Source: Stappia sediminis
GTDB lineage: Bacteria; Pseudomonadota; Alphaproteobacteria; Rhizobiales; Stappiaceae
Assembly: GCF_009826895.1 (NCBI RefSeq)
Contig: NZ_WUMV01000010.1
Location: forward strand, 62,001 to 126,000
Length of the DNA: 64,000 bases
Direction of reading: 5' to 3'
Shown here: piece after piece, positions 17,461-26,890 of the stretch
Layout of the letters: the number at the start of each line of letters is the position of its first letter
How positions within the stretch are numbered: the stretch's first letter is position 1
Program-made: the position numbers and the translations under genes
Notes under the pieces: generated by a model
What the model was told of the DNA's origin: nothing
The model's input: only the letters and a program-made list of their open reading frames with translations
The model's database searches: none

Positions 17461-19662
17461 CTACGCCGCCATATCCGAAGACCGCCCTTTGCCCGAAGCC
17501 GCTTTCGGATCGGCGCTTTCCACCGTCACGGGCGCGCCCGTGTGCTCTTCCAGCATGGTGAGGGCCGCCTCCAGCTCCGGTCCTGCCGGTGAGCCGCCGG
17601 TCGCGACCACCACCATATCGGCAAGCGACAGTATCTGCGCGCTGATGAGGCTGTCGTCGATGAGGCCAAGATCGAAGAACACCTGGTCGTAGGTGTGGTC
17701 GATCGCTTCCAGAACGAGATCGAAGCGCCCGTTCATGGTCAGTTCGTCGTCTATCGCGCGCTGTCCGGCCTCGATCACATGCGCACGCGACGAGGGATCA
17801 CGGTAGATCACCCCGGCAAAGGACGCGCTGCCGTCAAGCAGCTCCGCAAAACCCGGCACGGCCTGCGGATCGTCCATGTCCGGTCGCACCTCTAGGAACA
17901 GCGGAAGCTTGCCTTCTTCCGCCGCCTGCCTGGCGAGGCGGAACGTAACGGCCTGCGCCACCTCGTCGCTGTCCACGCTCAAGACCGCGACGCGCCGGTG
18001 GTTTTCGTTCCTTTCCTCTTGAGCGATCGCGGCCGTCGGCGCATTCGTGTGCAGCGCCGGCGCGACGGTCACATTGTGGGCGATCGCCTTTTTGGGTTCG
18101 AGTGGCAGATCCGCATTTTCCATCGTGCCGGCGGGATGTTCCGCGCCAATCGCACCCTGCTCGCTCTGCGTTTCGGGCTGAGAGGCGATGGCGGGCCTGT
18201 CGTCGGTTCCGCGGCGCGGATCCCGCCCGGCTTCGCTGAACTCCGGCCCGCCGTAGGAAACGCGGTTCAGCGCCCCACCCGAGAGGAACTCGCGCATGAT
18301 CACCCATGCCGTTCCAAGGATGAAAGCCGCCAGCGCCACGAGGATGGTCGTCGGCAGCACCTTCGGCCAGTAAGGTTCCAGCGGTACGGAAGCGCGGGAA
18401 ATGACACGCGCGTCGGCTGCCAGGAATTCTGCGTTGCGGCGCGTGTCGGCCTCGCGGAAGCGTTGCATCATCTGCTCGAGCTGGGCCGATTTCGTTGCCG
18501 CTTCGCGCTCAAGCTCTCGAAGTTTGGCCTGATTTTCCGCGGACTCTACGGCCTTCCCCTTCAGTTGCTCCAGTTCCTCGGAGAGAGAGGCGACCCGGCC
18601 AGCCGCTATCTTGGCGTCGTTTTCAAGCCCGATCATGATCTTGCGGGCTTCACCGCGGATCTGGCGGTCGAAATCGGCAAGCTGGGAATTGAGCGCACGG
18701 ATCCGGGGGTGGTTCGGCAGAAGTGTCGTTGAAAGCTCGGCGATTTGCGACTGAAGCGCGACCTGGCGCTCGCGCAGCCGCTGGATCAGCTGCGAGTTCA
18801 GTACATCGCTTGCCGTCTCCAGAGAGCCGCCGGAGTTCAAAAGCTCGCGGATCAGCCGTGCCTTGGCTTCCGCTTCCGTGCGCGCCGCACGTGCTTCGGA
18901 AAGCTGCGTGCTGAGTTCGCCGAGCTGCTGCTGGCTCAGCGTCTGGTTGTCGGCGCCGAGCAGGAGGTCGTTGTTGGCGCGGTAGGTCTCGACACGCTTC
19001 TGCGCGGCCGTCACGTCCTCTCTGAGCCGCTTGATCTGCGGCTCGAGCGCCGCCGCCGCGAATTCCGTCGACTGGCGCTTGGCCGCAGCTTGCAGATCGA
19101 GGTACTCTTCCACGATCGAGTTGGACACGTTCGCAGCAAGTTCCGGCGCTTGCGCGGAGAATTCCACCGCGATAACGCGCGATCCTTCCACCCGGTAGAC
19201 CTTGAGGTTGTCGTAATAGACCTCGAGCACGCGTTCCTCGGGCGAAACGAAGCCGGAATCGCGTTTGATCCCGAGCATGGAAAGAACGCCGGAAACAAGC
19301 CCGCCACTTTCGGCCTCGAACTCCGGGATCGCCGCAAGATCGAGCCGCTTTGCGACCCGGCGCGAAAGGTCGCGCGATGTCAGAAGCTGGACCTGGCTTG
19401 CCACGCCCTCTTCGTCCAGAAGCGCCCGCTCCTCCTCCACGCCCCGGTTTTCTCCCGGATAGACCGCTTCCGAGCCCTCGATCAGGATTTTCGAGTCCGC
19501 CCGGTAGTAGGATGGCGCGAGCTGCAGCCCCACGAAAGTGAGCGCCGCGCAGCCGATCGTCAGCGGCGCGAGCCACTTCACCGAGCGTCGAAGCGCGCCG
19601 AGAAGGGCCGGAAGATCGAGTTCCACCCTTTCGTCCGCCATGGGTGAATGCGGCTGGTTCAT
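17461..19662 (-). CDS. GumC/Wzz-family chain-length protein with degenerate BY-kinase-like domain
   Basis: A polysaccharide co-polymerase of 733 residues controlling chain length and export. Two transmembrane segments flank the periplasmic Wzz part: near residues 30-50 (LAPLTIGCAALTFVGLQLA) and about 455 (LPTTILVALAAFILGTAWV). A long coiled coil lies between them. The cytoplasmic tail (about 570-730) has the order of a bacterial tyrosine kinase (RVAVLSVDSDE, DQVFFDLGLID, ADMVVVATGG). However, there is no Walker A GxxxxGK(S/T) loop and no tyrosine cluster, so it is probably a pseudokinase. ATG 19662 follows CGGAG; an upstream extension is open but has no support. The gene is divergent from the Wza-like gene. 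Confidence 0.85.
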   Translation of the reverse strand: MNQPHSPMADERVELDLPALLGALRRSVKWLAPLTIGCAALTFVGLQLAPSYYRADSKILIEGSEAVYPGENRGVEEERALLDEEGVASQVQLLTSRDLSRRVAKRLDLAAIPEFEAESGGLVSGVLSMLGIKRDSGFVSPEERVLEVYYDNLKVYRVEGSRVIAVEFSAQAPELAANVSNSIVEEYLDLQAAAKRQSTEFAAAALEPQIKRLREDVTAAQKRVETYRANNDLLLGADNQTLSQQQLGELSTQLSEARAARTEAEAKARLIRELLNSGGSLETASDVLNSQLIQRLRERQVALQSQIAELSTTLLPNHPRIRALNSQLADFDRQIRGEARKIMIGLENDAKIAAGRVASLSEELEQLKGKAVESAENQAKLRELEREAATKSAQLEQMMQRFREADTRRNAEFLAADARVISRASVPLEPYWPKVLPTTILVALAAFILGTAWVIMREFLSGGALNRVSYGGPEFSEAGRDPRRGTDDRPAIASQPETQSEQGAIGAEHPAGTMENADLPLEPKKAIAHNVTVAPALHTNAPTAAIAQEERNENHRRVAVLSVDSDEVAQAVTFRLARQAAEEGKLPLFLEVRPDMDDPQAVPGFAELLDGSASFAGVIYRDPSSRAHVIEAGQRAIDDELTMNGRFDLVLEAIDHTYDQVFFDLGLIDDSLISAQILSLADMVVVATGGSPAGPELEAALTMLEEHTGAPVTVESADPKAASGKGRSSDMAA

Positions 19663-19875
19663 TCCGGAAACTCCGATAACCTGTCCACGCCCATGATTGC
19701 CGGTTATGGTAAGCGGAGGGTTAATGGCGAATGCAAAATGCCCTTGCGATACGAAGTTTAAGGCATTGATGCGAGAGTCGTTTCCAAATGACCGTGATTG
19801 ATTTGAATTGAATTCATTCACCGCACGTTAACCATGCTCGTAAAAATACTGGGCGCGTTCGTTCAGGAGTCGATC

Positions 19876-20433
19876 ATGGTTGCCCGTCTCATTCTCATAG
19901 CCGGACTGGCGCTCGCGCTTGTCGCGTGCAGCGGTTATCGCCAACCGCCGACGGCCTTCCATGAGGTCCTGACCCAGCCCTACCGCCTCGATTCCAGCGA
20001 CGGCTTGCGCATCATCGTTTTCGGCCAGGAAGACCTTTCGAACACCTACACGGTCGATCAGGCGGGCTATATCGCAATGCCCCTCATCGGCGATGTTCCC
20101 GCACGCGGGATGACCGTGAAGGAACTGGCGAACGACATCGAAAAACGCTTGCGCAGCGGGTACTTGCGCGATCCGGACGTCTCTGTCGAAGTCGAGAACT
20201 ACCGGCCGATCTTCGTCATGGGCGAGGTCTCGAATTCCGGCCAGTACCCTTATGTCGCCGGCATGACCGTGCAGAACGCGGTGGCGACCGCCGGCGGCTT
20301 CTCCGCTCGCGGCGAACAGGGCACCGTGGACATTACCCGCCAGATCAACGGCGAGATCATCTCCGGGCGCGTTCCGATCACCGACCCGATTCGCCCCGGA
20401 GACACGATCTACGTGCGGGAGCGATTCTTCTGA
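19876..20433 (+). CDS. Polysaccharide export lipoprotein (Wza-like)
   Basis: A 185-residue secreted protein with a lipoprotein signal (LAGLALALVAC-type lipobox, cysteine near residue 18). It has a Poly_export domain (SSDGLRIIVFGQEDLSNTY, then a VDQAGYIAMPLIGDV strand) and one SLBB-type repeat (RPIFVMGEVSNSGQYPYV). It is half the length of E. coli Wza and lacks its C-terminal pore helix, as in the short OPX proteins. CAGGAG 7 bases upstream selects ATG 19876 over an in-frame start 14 codons earlier. It should work with the divergent GumC-type protein in exporting the polymer. Confidence 0.9.
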   Translation: MVARLILIAGLALALVACSGYRQPPTAFHEVLTQPYRLDSSDGLRIIVFGQEDLSNTYTVDQAGYIAMPLIGDVPARGMTVKELANDIEKRLRSGYLRDPDVSVEVENYRPIFVMGEVSNSGQYPYVAGMTVQNAVATAGGFSARGEQGTVDITRQINGEIISGRVPITDPIRPGDTIYVRERFF

Positions 20434-20655
20434 GATCGCTCCCCGCCGACCTTCCCTGCGGTTAACCGGACACTCATCCCTCCCTGCTAGAACAGGCTCG
20501 TTCGAGACGGCCGAAGAATGCCGTCCGACTCAGATCGGCCTGCCGCCGGGTGTTCCCGCCCTGTGGCGCCAAAGCCGGTCGCACACAGGGTATCTGGCGC
20601 AACCTGCGTTCGCGCGAACGCAGGCTTGCCGGGTCGTCAGACGAGGGAGCAGGGG

Positions 20656-21906
20656 ATGTCGCCCGCACCATTGCGGATCGTGCACATCGTAAGGGCACCG
20701 ATTGGCGGAATTTTCCGCCATATTTCCGATTTGGCACTCGCCCAGACGCGCGACGGCCATCACGTCGGCGTCGTTTGCGATGCGTCCAGCGGGGGCGCGT
20801 TCGAAGAGCGCGCGATTGCCGATCTCGAGCCGCGCCTTGCGCTTGGCATCAGGCGATATGCCATGCGCCGTGCGGTAACGCCGGGCGATATCCGCGCCGC
20901 TTTCGGCATCTACCGGCATATTCGGGATCTGAAACCCGACATCCTGCACGGCCACGGGGCAAAGGGCGGTTTTTTCGCACGCGGTGTCGGCACGATATTC
21001 CGCCTTCGTGGCCGCCGCGTCACGCGCATCTACTGCCCGCACGGCGGCAGTTTGCATTTCGATCCCGCACGCCTGGACGGGCGCATCTATTTCTGGCTGG
21101 AGTGGCTCCAGCAGAAGATGACGGACGGGGTCGTCTTCGTTTCGGATTATGAATACGCCGCATACGAAACCAAGGTCGCCAGGCCGATGGTGCCAGCCCG
21201 CGTCGTCTACAACGGCCTTGCCCCGCATGAGTTCGCACCTGTCGAGGCCGACGGCGATGCGGCGGATTTCCTGTTCATCGGCATGCTGAGAGACCTCAAG
21301 GGGCCGGATCTTTTCATTCGCGCGCTCCACAACCTCAAGGTCGCCCACGGCATGGTGCCGTCAGCCATCATCGTGGGCGAAGGCGAGGATCGACCGCGAT
21401 ACGAGCGCATGGTTGCCGAGCTTGGCCTTCAGGCGCGCGTCAGCTTTGCCGGCGCCCTGCCCGCGCGCGAGGCGTTTGGCAAGGCGCACTGCGTCGTCGT
21501 TCCTTCGCGGGCAGAGGCGATGCCCTACATCGTGCTCGAGGCCGTCGCCGCCGAAAAGCCGTTGATCGCGACGCGCGTCGGTGGCGTCCCGGAGATCTTC
21601 GGCCGTTTCTCCGATCAGCTCGTGGAACCGGGCGACCCGGCAGCTCTTACCGCCGCGATGGGCGCTGCCTTCGCGGAGCCTGAGAAAATGCGCCGTTTGG
21701 CCGTCAGGCTGCGCAAGGGTCTGGCTGAAAGCTTCAACATCGATCTGATGAACGACCGCATCACCTCGCTCTATCTCGGTGTGCGCAATGACACTCTTGG
21801 CGAAATGCCGCCGGTCGGCGCGGGCGGACGCGGGATTCCTCATCTGACACCGTCCGAAATGCTCGCACGTGCCGGCGAGCCCCCTTCCAGCGGTCGATTC
21901 GACTGA
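20656..21906 (+). CDS. Glycosyltransferase family 4
   Basis: A GT-B retaining glycosyltransferase of 416 residues. The N-terminal domain opens with LRIVHIVRAPIGGIFRHI; the C-terminal domain carries FLFIGMLRDLKGPDLFIRAL and the nucleotide-sugar motif VVVPSRAEAMPYIVLEAVAA with its ExxxxxxxE-type pattern. It should add a sugar to the lipid-linked repeat unit at the inner face of the membrane. ATG 20656 follows AGGGAGCAGGGG; open sequence upstream is arginine-rich and unlikely to be translated. The gene is 17 bp before the sugar-phosphate transferase gene, in one operon. Confidence 0.9.
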   Translation: MSPAPLRIVHIVRAPIGGIFRHISDLALAQTRDGHHVGVVCDASSGGAFEERAIADLEPRLALGIRRYAMRRAVTPGDIRAAFGIYRHIRDLKPDILHGHGAKGGFFARGVGTIFRLRGRRVTRIYCPHGGSLHFDPARLDGRIYFWLEWLQQKMTDGVVFVSDYEYAAYETKVARPMVPARVVYNGLAPHEFAPVEADGDAADFLFIGMLRDLKGPDLFIRALHNLKVAHGMVPSAIIVGEGEDRPRYERMVAELGLQARVSFAGALPAREAFGKAHCVVVPSRAEAMPYIVLEAVAAEKPLIATRVGGVPEIFGRFSDQLVEPGDPAALTAAMGAAFAEPEKMRRLAVRLRKGLAESFNIDLMNDRITSLYLGVRNDTLGEMPPVGAGGRGIPHLTPSEMLARAGEPPSSGRFD

Positions 21907-21923
21907 ATCTCTCGGGAGCGAAG

Positions 21924-23486
21924 ATGTTCGACAACGGTTCTTCGAGAAGCACGGTCAAGACGTTCGACCTGCGTGAGGTAAGTGCTGCCCTTCCCCCCGG
22001 GCAAGCCGTCCGCCAGGACGAGCTTGAAGACGACCGCCTGCCGCCGCTCGCCGCCGAAATCGCACGCACCCTGCAGACCGCGACGATCTCTCCGTCCGTG
22101 CTTGGCGGCTCGATGCGCCTGATCGACCTTCTGATCGTCGGCGGTCTTGGGCTTGCCACGCTTTATTCCGCCGTTCCGGGCCTGTCCTCGTTGGCATGGC
22201 TGCATGTCGTACCGCTCGTTGCGGCAATTGTGCTATCGGCTGCGTTCTTCCAGGCGGCGGACTGTTATCAGATTCCGGTCATGCGCACGGTCCTGCCCCA
22301 GGTCGGGCGCACGCTGATCGCATGGTCGATGGTATTCGGCGTATTCCTGATTTCCGGCGCGTTCCTCAAGCCGTTTCAGGACTTGCCGGCCGTCTGGTTC
22401 GGCTTGTGGTATTCCTTCGCCTTGATCGCACTGACGCTTTCGCGCGCGATACTTTCCGCCTTCGTGCGCGGCTGGACGAAAAAGGGCCGGCTCGAGCGCC
22501 GCGCGATCATCGTCGGCGGGGGCGAAACGGCGGCAGATCTCATTCACGAGATCGAGGCCCAATCGGATAACGACATCCGCATCTGCGGCATTTTCGATGA
22601 CCGCAACGATGAACGCTCGCCGGCGCTCGTCGCCGGCTACCCCAAGCTCGGCACCATTCAGGATCTGGTGAACTTCGCCCGCATCGCGCGGATCGACATG
22701 CTCATCGTCACGATCCCGCTGCGTGCGGAAAAGCGCCTGGTGGAGTTTCTGCAGAAGCTCTGGGTACTGCCGGTCGATATCCGCCTTTCCGCGCATACCG
22801 ACAAGGTGCGCTTTCGCGAGCGCGCGTCCTCCTTCATCGGCACGGTGCCCTTCGTGGATGTCGTCGAAAAGCCGATAGCCGACTGGGACGCAATATCGAA
22901 GCGGGTGTTCGACCTTTTTTTCTCGGTCCTGCTTCTGGTGGCGCTTTCTCCGCTCATGCTGGCCGTCGCTGCCGCCATCCGCTTGGACAGCAAGGGGCCG
23001 GTGCTGTTCCGCCAGAAGCGCTACGGCTTCAACAATGAAGTCATAAACGTCCTGAAGTTCCGTTCCATGTATCACGACATGGCGGACCCGTCGGCGAAGA
23101 AGGTCGTGACGAAGGACGACCCGCGCGTCACGAAGGTCGGGCGCTTCATCCGCAAGACCTCGCTCGACGAGCTGCCGCAGCTCGTCAACGTTCTGCGGGG
23201 CGAGCTTTCGCTCGTCGGTCCGCGTCCGCATGCCGTCAACGCGCACACCAACGAGCGTCTTTGGGAGCAGGTCGTCGACGGGTATTTCGCCCGCCACAAG
23301 GTCCGCCCGGGCGTGACCGGCTGGGCGCAGATCAACGGCTGGCGGGGCGAGGTCGACACACCTGAAAAGATCCAGAAGCGCGTGGAGTTCGACGTCTATT
23401 ACATCGAGAACTGGTCGGTCCTGTTCGACCTTTACATTCTCCTACGCACGCCCTTTGCGCTGCTCAATACGGAAAACGCCTATTGA
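21924..23486 (+). CDS. Undecaprenyl-phosphate sugar phosphotransferase (WcaJ-type)
   Basis: A polyisoprenyl-phosphate hexose-1-phosphate transferase of 520 residues that starts repeat-unit synthesis by putting glucose-1-phosphate or a similar sugar on the lipid carrier. Four N-terminal membrane helices (about 70-190), a Rossmann-like CoA-binding-type domain (about 195-300), one reentrant helix, and the C-terminal catalytic domain with [37 protein letters not shown] and [17 protein letters not shown] are all visible. A good site (GGGAGCGAAG) precedes ATG 21924. It overlaps the next gene by 4 bp. Confidence 0.92.
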   Translation: MFDNGSSRSTVKTFDLREVSAALPPGQAVRQDELEDDRLPPLAAEIARTLQTATISPSVLGGSMRLIDLLIVGGLGLATLYSAVPGLSSLAWLHVVPLVAAIVLSAAFFQAADCYQIPVMRTVLPQVGRTLIAWSMVFGVFLISGAFLKPFQDLPAVWFGLWYSFALIALTLSRAILSAFVRGWTKKGRLERRAIIVGGGETAADLIHEIEAQSDNDIRICGIFDDRNDERSPALVAGYPKLGTIQDLVNFARIARIDMLIVTIPLRAEKRLVEFLQKLWVLPVDIRLSAHTDKVRFRERASSFIGTVPFVDVVEKPIADWDAISKRVFDLFFSVLLLVALSPLMLAVAAAIRLDSKGPVLFRQKRYGFNNEVINVLKFRSMYHDMADPSAKKVVTKDDPRVTKVGRFIRKTSLDELPQLVNVLRGELSLVGPRPHAVNAHTNERLWEQVVDGYFARHKVRPGVTGWAQINGWRGEVDTPEKIQKRVEFDVYYIENWSVLFDLYILLRTPFALLNTENAY

Positions 23487-24790
23487 CCGCGCTCACCGCC
23501 ACGACAGGCCCTTTCCCGAAGGTCGCCCGCTCGCCGGTCAGGCCGACGGCAGGCGGCGTGACGGCGGCGGCCCTTTGGGTCGCGGTCTTTCTCGGCGGGT
23601 TCGTGATCCGCGAGCCTGCTCCTTATGAGCTTTACATGCTGGCGCTCGTCAGCGTCTGGGCCATTTTCGGGCTCACGCTGTCATCCGGCATCGGGCCCAT
23701 GGTCGTGTGCTATCTCGTTTATATCGCGGGCGGTCTTCTGTCGGTCACCGTCGCGGGCAATCTCGGGCAGGCGGCAATGTATGTCGCCGTCAGCGGATTT
23801 CTGGCGATCACCGCGATCTTCTATGCCGCGGTCGTGGCGGATGACCCGCGGCGTCTGGGCGTTATCCGCAGCGCCTATGTGGCAAGTGCGGCCTTCGTCG
23901 GCGGCATCGGCATCCTGGGCTACTTCGGCCTCATTCCGGGCGCGGAACTTTTCACGCTCTACGACCGGGCGAAAGGCACCTTCGAGGATCCGAACGTCTT
24001 CGGTCCCTTTCTCGTCCTGCCGACCGCCTTTATCATTCGCGACATCCTCACCCGCCCTTTGCGTGAGTGTCGGGGCGCCATCGCGCTTACCGCGCTTCTG
24101 GTTCTGGCGATCTTCCTTTCGTTTTCGCGCGCGGCCTGGGGCCTTCTGGCCTTCACCGGGCTGGGGCTTTATCTGCTGGTTTTCATCGGAGAACGAAGCT
24201 CCGTCCGAAGGGCAAGGCTCGTCGGGCTCGCGATCGCCGGCACCGCTTTCCTGATCGCGCTTCTCGCCGTTGCCCTTTCTTTCGACATGGTCTCTTCGCT
24301 GTTTGAAGAACGCGCAAGACTCGTGCAGGACTATGACGCCTCGCGCCTTGGCCGGTTCGCGCGCCACGCCGCCGGCTTTCAGATGATCATGGACAAGCCG
24401 CTCGGCCTCGGCGCGCTGGAGTTCCGCAACTTCTTCCCGGAGGACGAGCACAACTCCTACCTCAAGGCCTTCACGAGCTACGGCTGGCTCGGCGGCTTTT
24501 CATATTTCATCTTGATGGTATGGACGCTTGTCCGCCTCTTCCCGCTCGTCTTTCAGCCGCGTGCGTGGCAGCCTTATGCACAATGCATTTTCGTGGTCTT
24601 TTTCGGCCACGCCTTGATCGCCGTCGTTATCGATACGGATCACTGGCGGCACATGTACATGCTGGTGGGGCTGGCATGGGGCCTGATCGCGGCGGAATCC
24701 GGTGTGCTGCGCCGCTTGCGCGCCAAGGGCGCCCAGACGAGAAAAAGAATATCCACCGCCGTTTCAAGGCCCCTTGCGCCCCGCTCATGA
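23483..24790 (+). CDS. O-antigen ligase/polymerase family membrane protein
   Basis: A 435-residue polytopic protein with about 11 hydrophobic helices and a large periplasmic loop (about 285-345) containing LGRFARHAAGFQMIMDKPLG and EDEHNSYLKAFTSYGWLG, typical of the Wzy_C/WaaL superfamily. It probably polymerises the repeat units of the exopolysaccharide; ligation to a lipid is the alternative. The start is a TTG overlapping the stop of the preceding gene by 4 bp, which indicates translational coupling. It is the last gene of the polysaccharide operon, 30 bp before a tRNA gene. Confidence 0.87.
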   Translation: MTALTATTGPFPKVARSPVRPTAGGVTAAALWVAVFLGGFVIREPAPYELYMLALVSVWAIFGLTLSSGIGPMVVCYLVYIAGGLLSVTVAGNLGQAAMYVAVSGFLAITAIFYAAVVADDPRRLGVIRSAYVASAAFVGGIGILGYFGLIPGAELFTLYDRAKGTFEDPNVFGPFLVLPTAFIIRDILTRPLRECRGAIALTALLVLAIFLSFSRAAWGLLAFTGLGLYLLVFIGERSSVRRARLVGLAIAGTAFLIALLAVALSFDMVSSLFEERARLVQDYDASRLGRFARHAAGFQMIMDKPLGLGALEFRNFFPEDEHNSYLKAFTSYGWLGGFSYFILMVWTLVRLFPLVFQPRAWQPYAQCIFVVFFGHALIAVVIDTDHWRHMYMLVGLAWGLIAAESGVLRRLRAKGAQTRKRISTAVSRPLAPRS

Positions 24791-24820
24791 AGCGGATAGG
24801 TAGAGATCACCGTTTCCTGA

Positions 24821-24897
24821 CGGGCAGTAGCGCAGCCTGGTAGCGCACTTCACTGGGGGTGAAGGGGTCGTCGGTTCAAATCCGGCCTGCCCGACCA
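24821..24897 (+). tRNA. tRNA-Pro (anticodon GGG)
   Basis: A 77-nt cloverleaf: acceptor CGGGCAG/CTGCCCG, D arm GCGC-AGCCTGGTA-GCGC, anticodon stem CTTCA/TGAAG with loop CTGGGGG (anticodon GGG), T arm GTCGG-TTCAAAT-CCGGC, and an encoded CCA end. No integrase or attachment duplication is seen next to it. Confidence 0.96.
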
Positions 24898-25027
24898 ATC
24901 TTTCCAATTACCTGGCCAATCTTGGTAAAGCGTCCCTTTGTTCACATGAACGAAAGCGCGCATCAGAGGTCGGGAATCTGCCAAAAATCATTAACTTGCA
25001 GCCCATTCCCGTCGCAAGATCCGGTTC

Positions 25028-25062
25028 GGAGAAACGCGCCGGCTCAGAGCGTGCGTTTCTCC
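25028..25062 (+). terminator. Probable terminator downstream of tRNA-Pro
   Basis: GGAGAAACGC and GCGTTTCTCC form a 10-bp perfect stem with a 15-base loop, followed by TTTTG. It is 130 bp past the tRNA and 37 bp before the convergent ThDP-enzyme stop. Confidence 0.55.
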
Positions 25063-25099
25063 TTTTGCCTGATCTCCACAGGCCTATTTTACTCGCGTA

Positions 25100-26833
25100 T
25101 CAGGCCGTCTCGCGGCGTTTGCGTTCCGCGTCGTCCCAGGCTGTCAGTGCCTGGTAATCGGGCACGAAGCCGAGGCCCTTTTTCGCATCCGAAGAGATCG
25201 CGTCCTGAGACGTCACGACGTCGATCACCGCTGGCGCGTTTTCGAGCCCCCTGCGGATCGCGCCGGCAAGGTCATCCGGGTTCTCCACGCGCTCTCCATA
25301 GGCGCCAAGGGCCTTCGCCATGGCCGCATAGTCGGAGTGGCGCAGAACGGTCCCCACGACCCTGCCGCCGTAATTGGCCTCCTGGTCGTAGCGCTCGATG
25401 TTCCATGCGGCATTATTGGATACGATGAAGACGGCCTTCGCGCCGTGGCGCACGGCCGTATCGATCTCCATCGCATTGATCCCATAAGCACCGTCGCCAT
25501 TGACCGAGATCACCTGCCGGTCGGGATAAGCCAGCGCCGCGGCCACGGCGAAGGGCACGCCAACGCCCAGACAGCCGAACGCGCCGGCATCGAGATATGT
25601 CGATGCGCTCAGGCCGATGCGCGCGAAGCTCAGGAGGTCGCCGCCATCCGCGATCGCGATGTAGTCGGGCTCGGCCACCTCGCGCAACGCTTCGAAGATC
25701 GCCATCGGGTGCACCTTCCCGTCGCCGCCCGTGCGGGGAGCCGGATTGAGCTTGCCCTGGGCAAGGCGTTCCCAATGCTTGGCGCGCAGACCCTCCAGCC
25801 AGTCCGCGTCGCGCGTCCCGGCGTCGTTGCCGAGTGCTCGCGTCAGCGCGTCGAGGGCGAGGTCCACCGAAGCAAGGATCTCCGGAGAACCGCGCCGGTT
25901 GTCCACCAGTTCGCCGTCCGTGTCGGCAATGCGCAGGAACCGCGCCGCCGGGAACACGGCGGGCGAACCGAAGCCAAGCTGGTAGTCCAGCTTTCGCCCA
26001 AGCGTGATGACGAGGTCGGCCTGCGTCATCGCCGCCGCACGCACCGCGCCCACGACCGCCGGATGGTCCGCCGGGACCAGGCCCCGGCTCTCCTGCGTAT
26101 CGAGGTAGAGCGCATCGGCGGTGTCCAGGAAGCGCACAAGCGCCTCGCCTGCGTTTCGCGCGCCGCGTCCGCTTATGACGAGCGGGCGTTTCGCCTTTCG
26201 AATTGCATCGACTGCCTCGGCAACGCGCTCCGGTTCCGGCGGAAGGCGTCGCTGCGGATGAGGGTTCAGCCAGTCTTCGGCGACCAGTCCGGCGGCAACG
26301 CGCGTGCGCAGCACGTCCGTCGGTATCTCGATATAGGAGGGTCCCGGTTCGCCGAGTGCGCCGAAGGCCCGCGCAATGGCTTCGTCGAGTTCGCGCATGA
26401 CCTGTTCCGCGACACGGGCGGTGCGCGCGTAACGGCTTACCGGTCGCATGATATCGACATGCGGAATATCCTGCAGCGGTCCCATGTTGGCTTGCGGTCG
26501 CGAGGTACAGCCCCCTATCAGCAGCACGGGGGCCCGGGCCAGAGATGCGTTCGCCATGCCTGTCACGCAGTTGGTCACACCCGGTCCGGCGGTCACCATC
26601 GCGACGCCAAGGTCACCGGTCAGTTCGGCATGGGCATGTGCCATATGCACGGCCGCGCCCTCGTCGCGAACATCTGTGATCTTGATCCCCTGCCGGGCGA
26701 GATGGTCCCAGATCGGCTGGATGTGGCCGCCCTGAAGGCCGAAAACCCGTCCCACCCCGCGCTTCTTTAAGGCGAGCGCGATCCAGGCGGCGACATTGTC
26801 CTCGTCGCGGTTGAGGTCTTGTTGTTCGGTCAT
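25100..26833 (-). CDS. Thiamine diphosphate-dependent enzyme (acetolactate synthase-like)
   Basis: A 577-residue ThDP enzyme with the three usual domains. The activating glutamate is in [17 protein letters not shown] near residue 55. The central nucleotide-type domain spans about 190-330. The cofactor motif [12 protein letters not shown]...NNAAWN lies near 445-475. It decarboxylates or ligates a 2-keto acid or 2-hydroxyacyl-CoA. The next gene downstream in the operon is an acyl-CoA ligase and the set is flanked by a GntR regulator. A 2-hydroxyacyl-CoA lyase or oxalyl-CoA-type reaction is therefore conceivable, and a true acetolactate synthase less so because no small subunit is present. AGGGAGAG supports ATG 26833. 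Confidence 0.8.
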   Translation of the reverse strand: MTEQQDLNRDEDNVAAWIALALKKRGVGRVFGLQGGHIQPIWDHLARQGIKITDVRDEGAAVHMAHAHAELTGDLGVAMVTAGPGVTNCVTGMANASLARAPVLLIGGCTSRPQANMGPLQDIPHVDIMRPVSRYARTARVAEQVMRELDEAIARAFGALGEPGPSYIEIPTDVLRTRVAAGLVAEDWLNPHPQRRLPPEPERVAEAVDAIRKAKRPLVISGRGARNAGEALVRFLDTADALYLDTQESRGLVPADHPAVVGAVRAAAMTQADLVITLGRKLDYQLGFGSPAVFPAARFLRIADTDGELVDNRRGSPEILASVDLALDALTRALGNDAGTRDADWLEGLRAKHWERLAQGKLNPAPRTGGDGKVHPMAIFEALREVAEPDYIAIADGGDLLSFARIGLSASTYLDAGAFGCLGVGVPFAVAAALAYPDRQVISVNGDGAYGINAMEIDTAVRHGAKAVFIVSNNAAWNIERYDQEANYGGRVVGTVLRHSDYAAMAKALGAYGERVENPDDLAGAIRRGLENAPAVIDVVTSQDAISSDAKKGLGFVPDYQALTAWDDAERKRRETA

Positions 26834-26852
26834 CGCATCTCTCCCTGGCCTT

Positions 26853-26890
26853 GTTTCCTGTTTGCCCGGTGGTTTCCTGTTTGCCCGGTG
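26853..26890. repeat. Tandem duplication of a 19-bp unit
   Basis: GTTTCCTGTTTGCCCGGTG occurs twice head to tail between the CoA-ligase stop and the ThDP-enzyme start. It is likely a slippage duplication of no known function. Confidence 0.8.

Noticed and set aside
24821-25099. Genomic island integrated at tRNA-Pro
   Set aside because: The tRNA 3' end is not repeated nearby as far as seen, and no integrase or foreign composition follows it.
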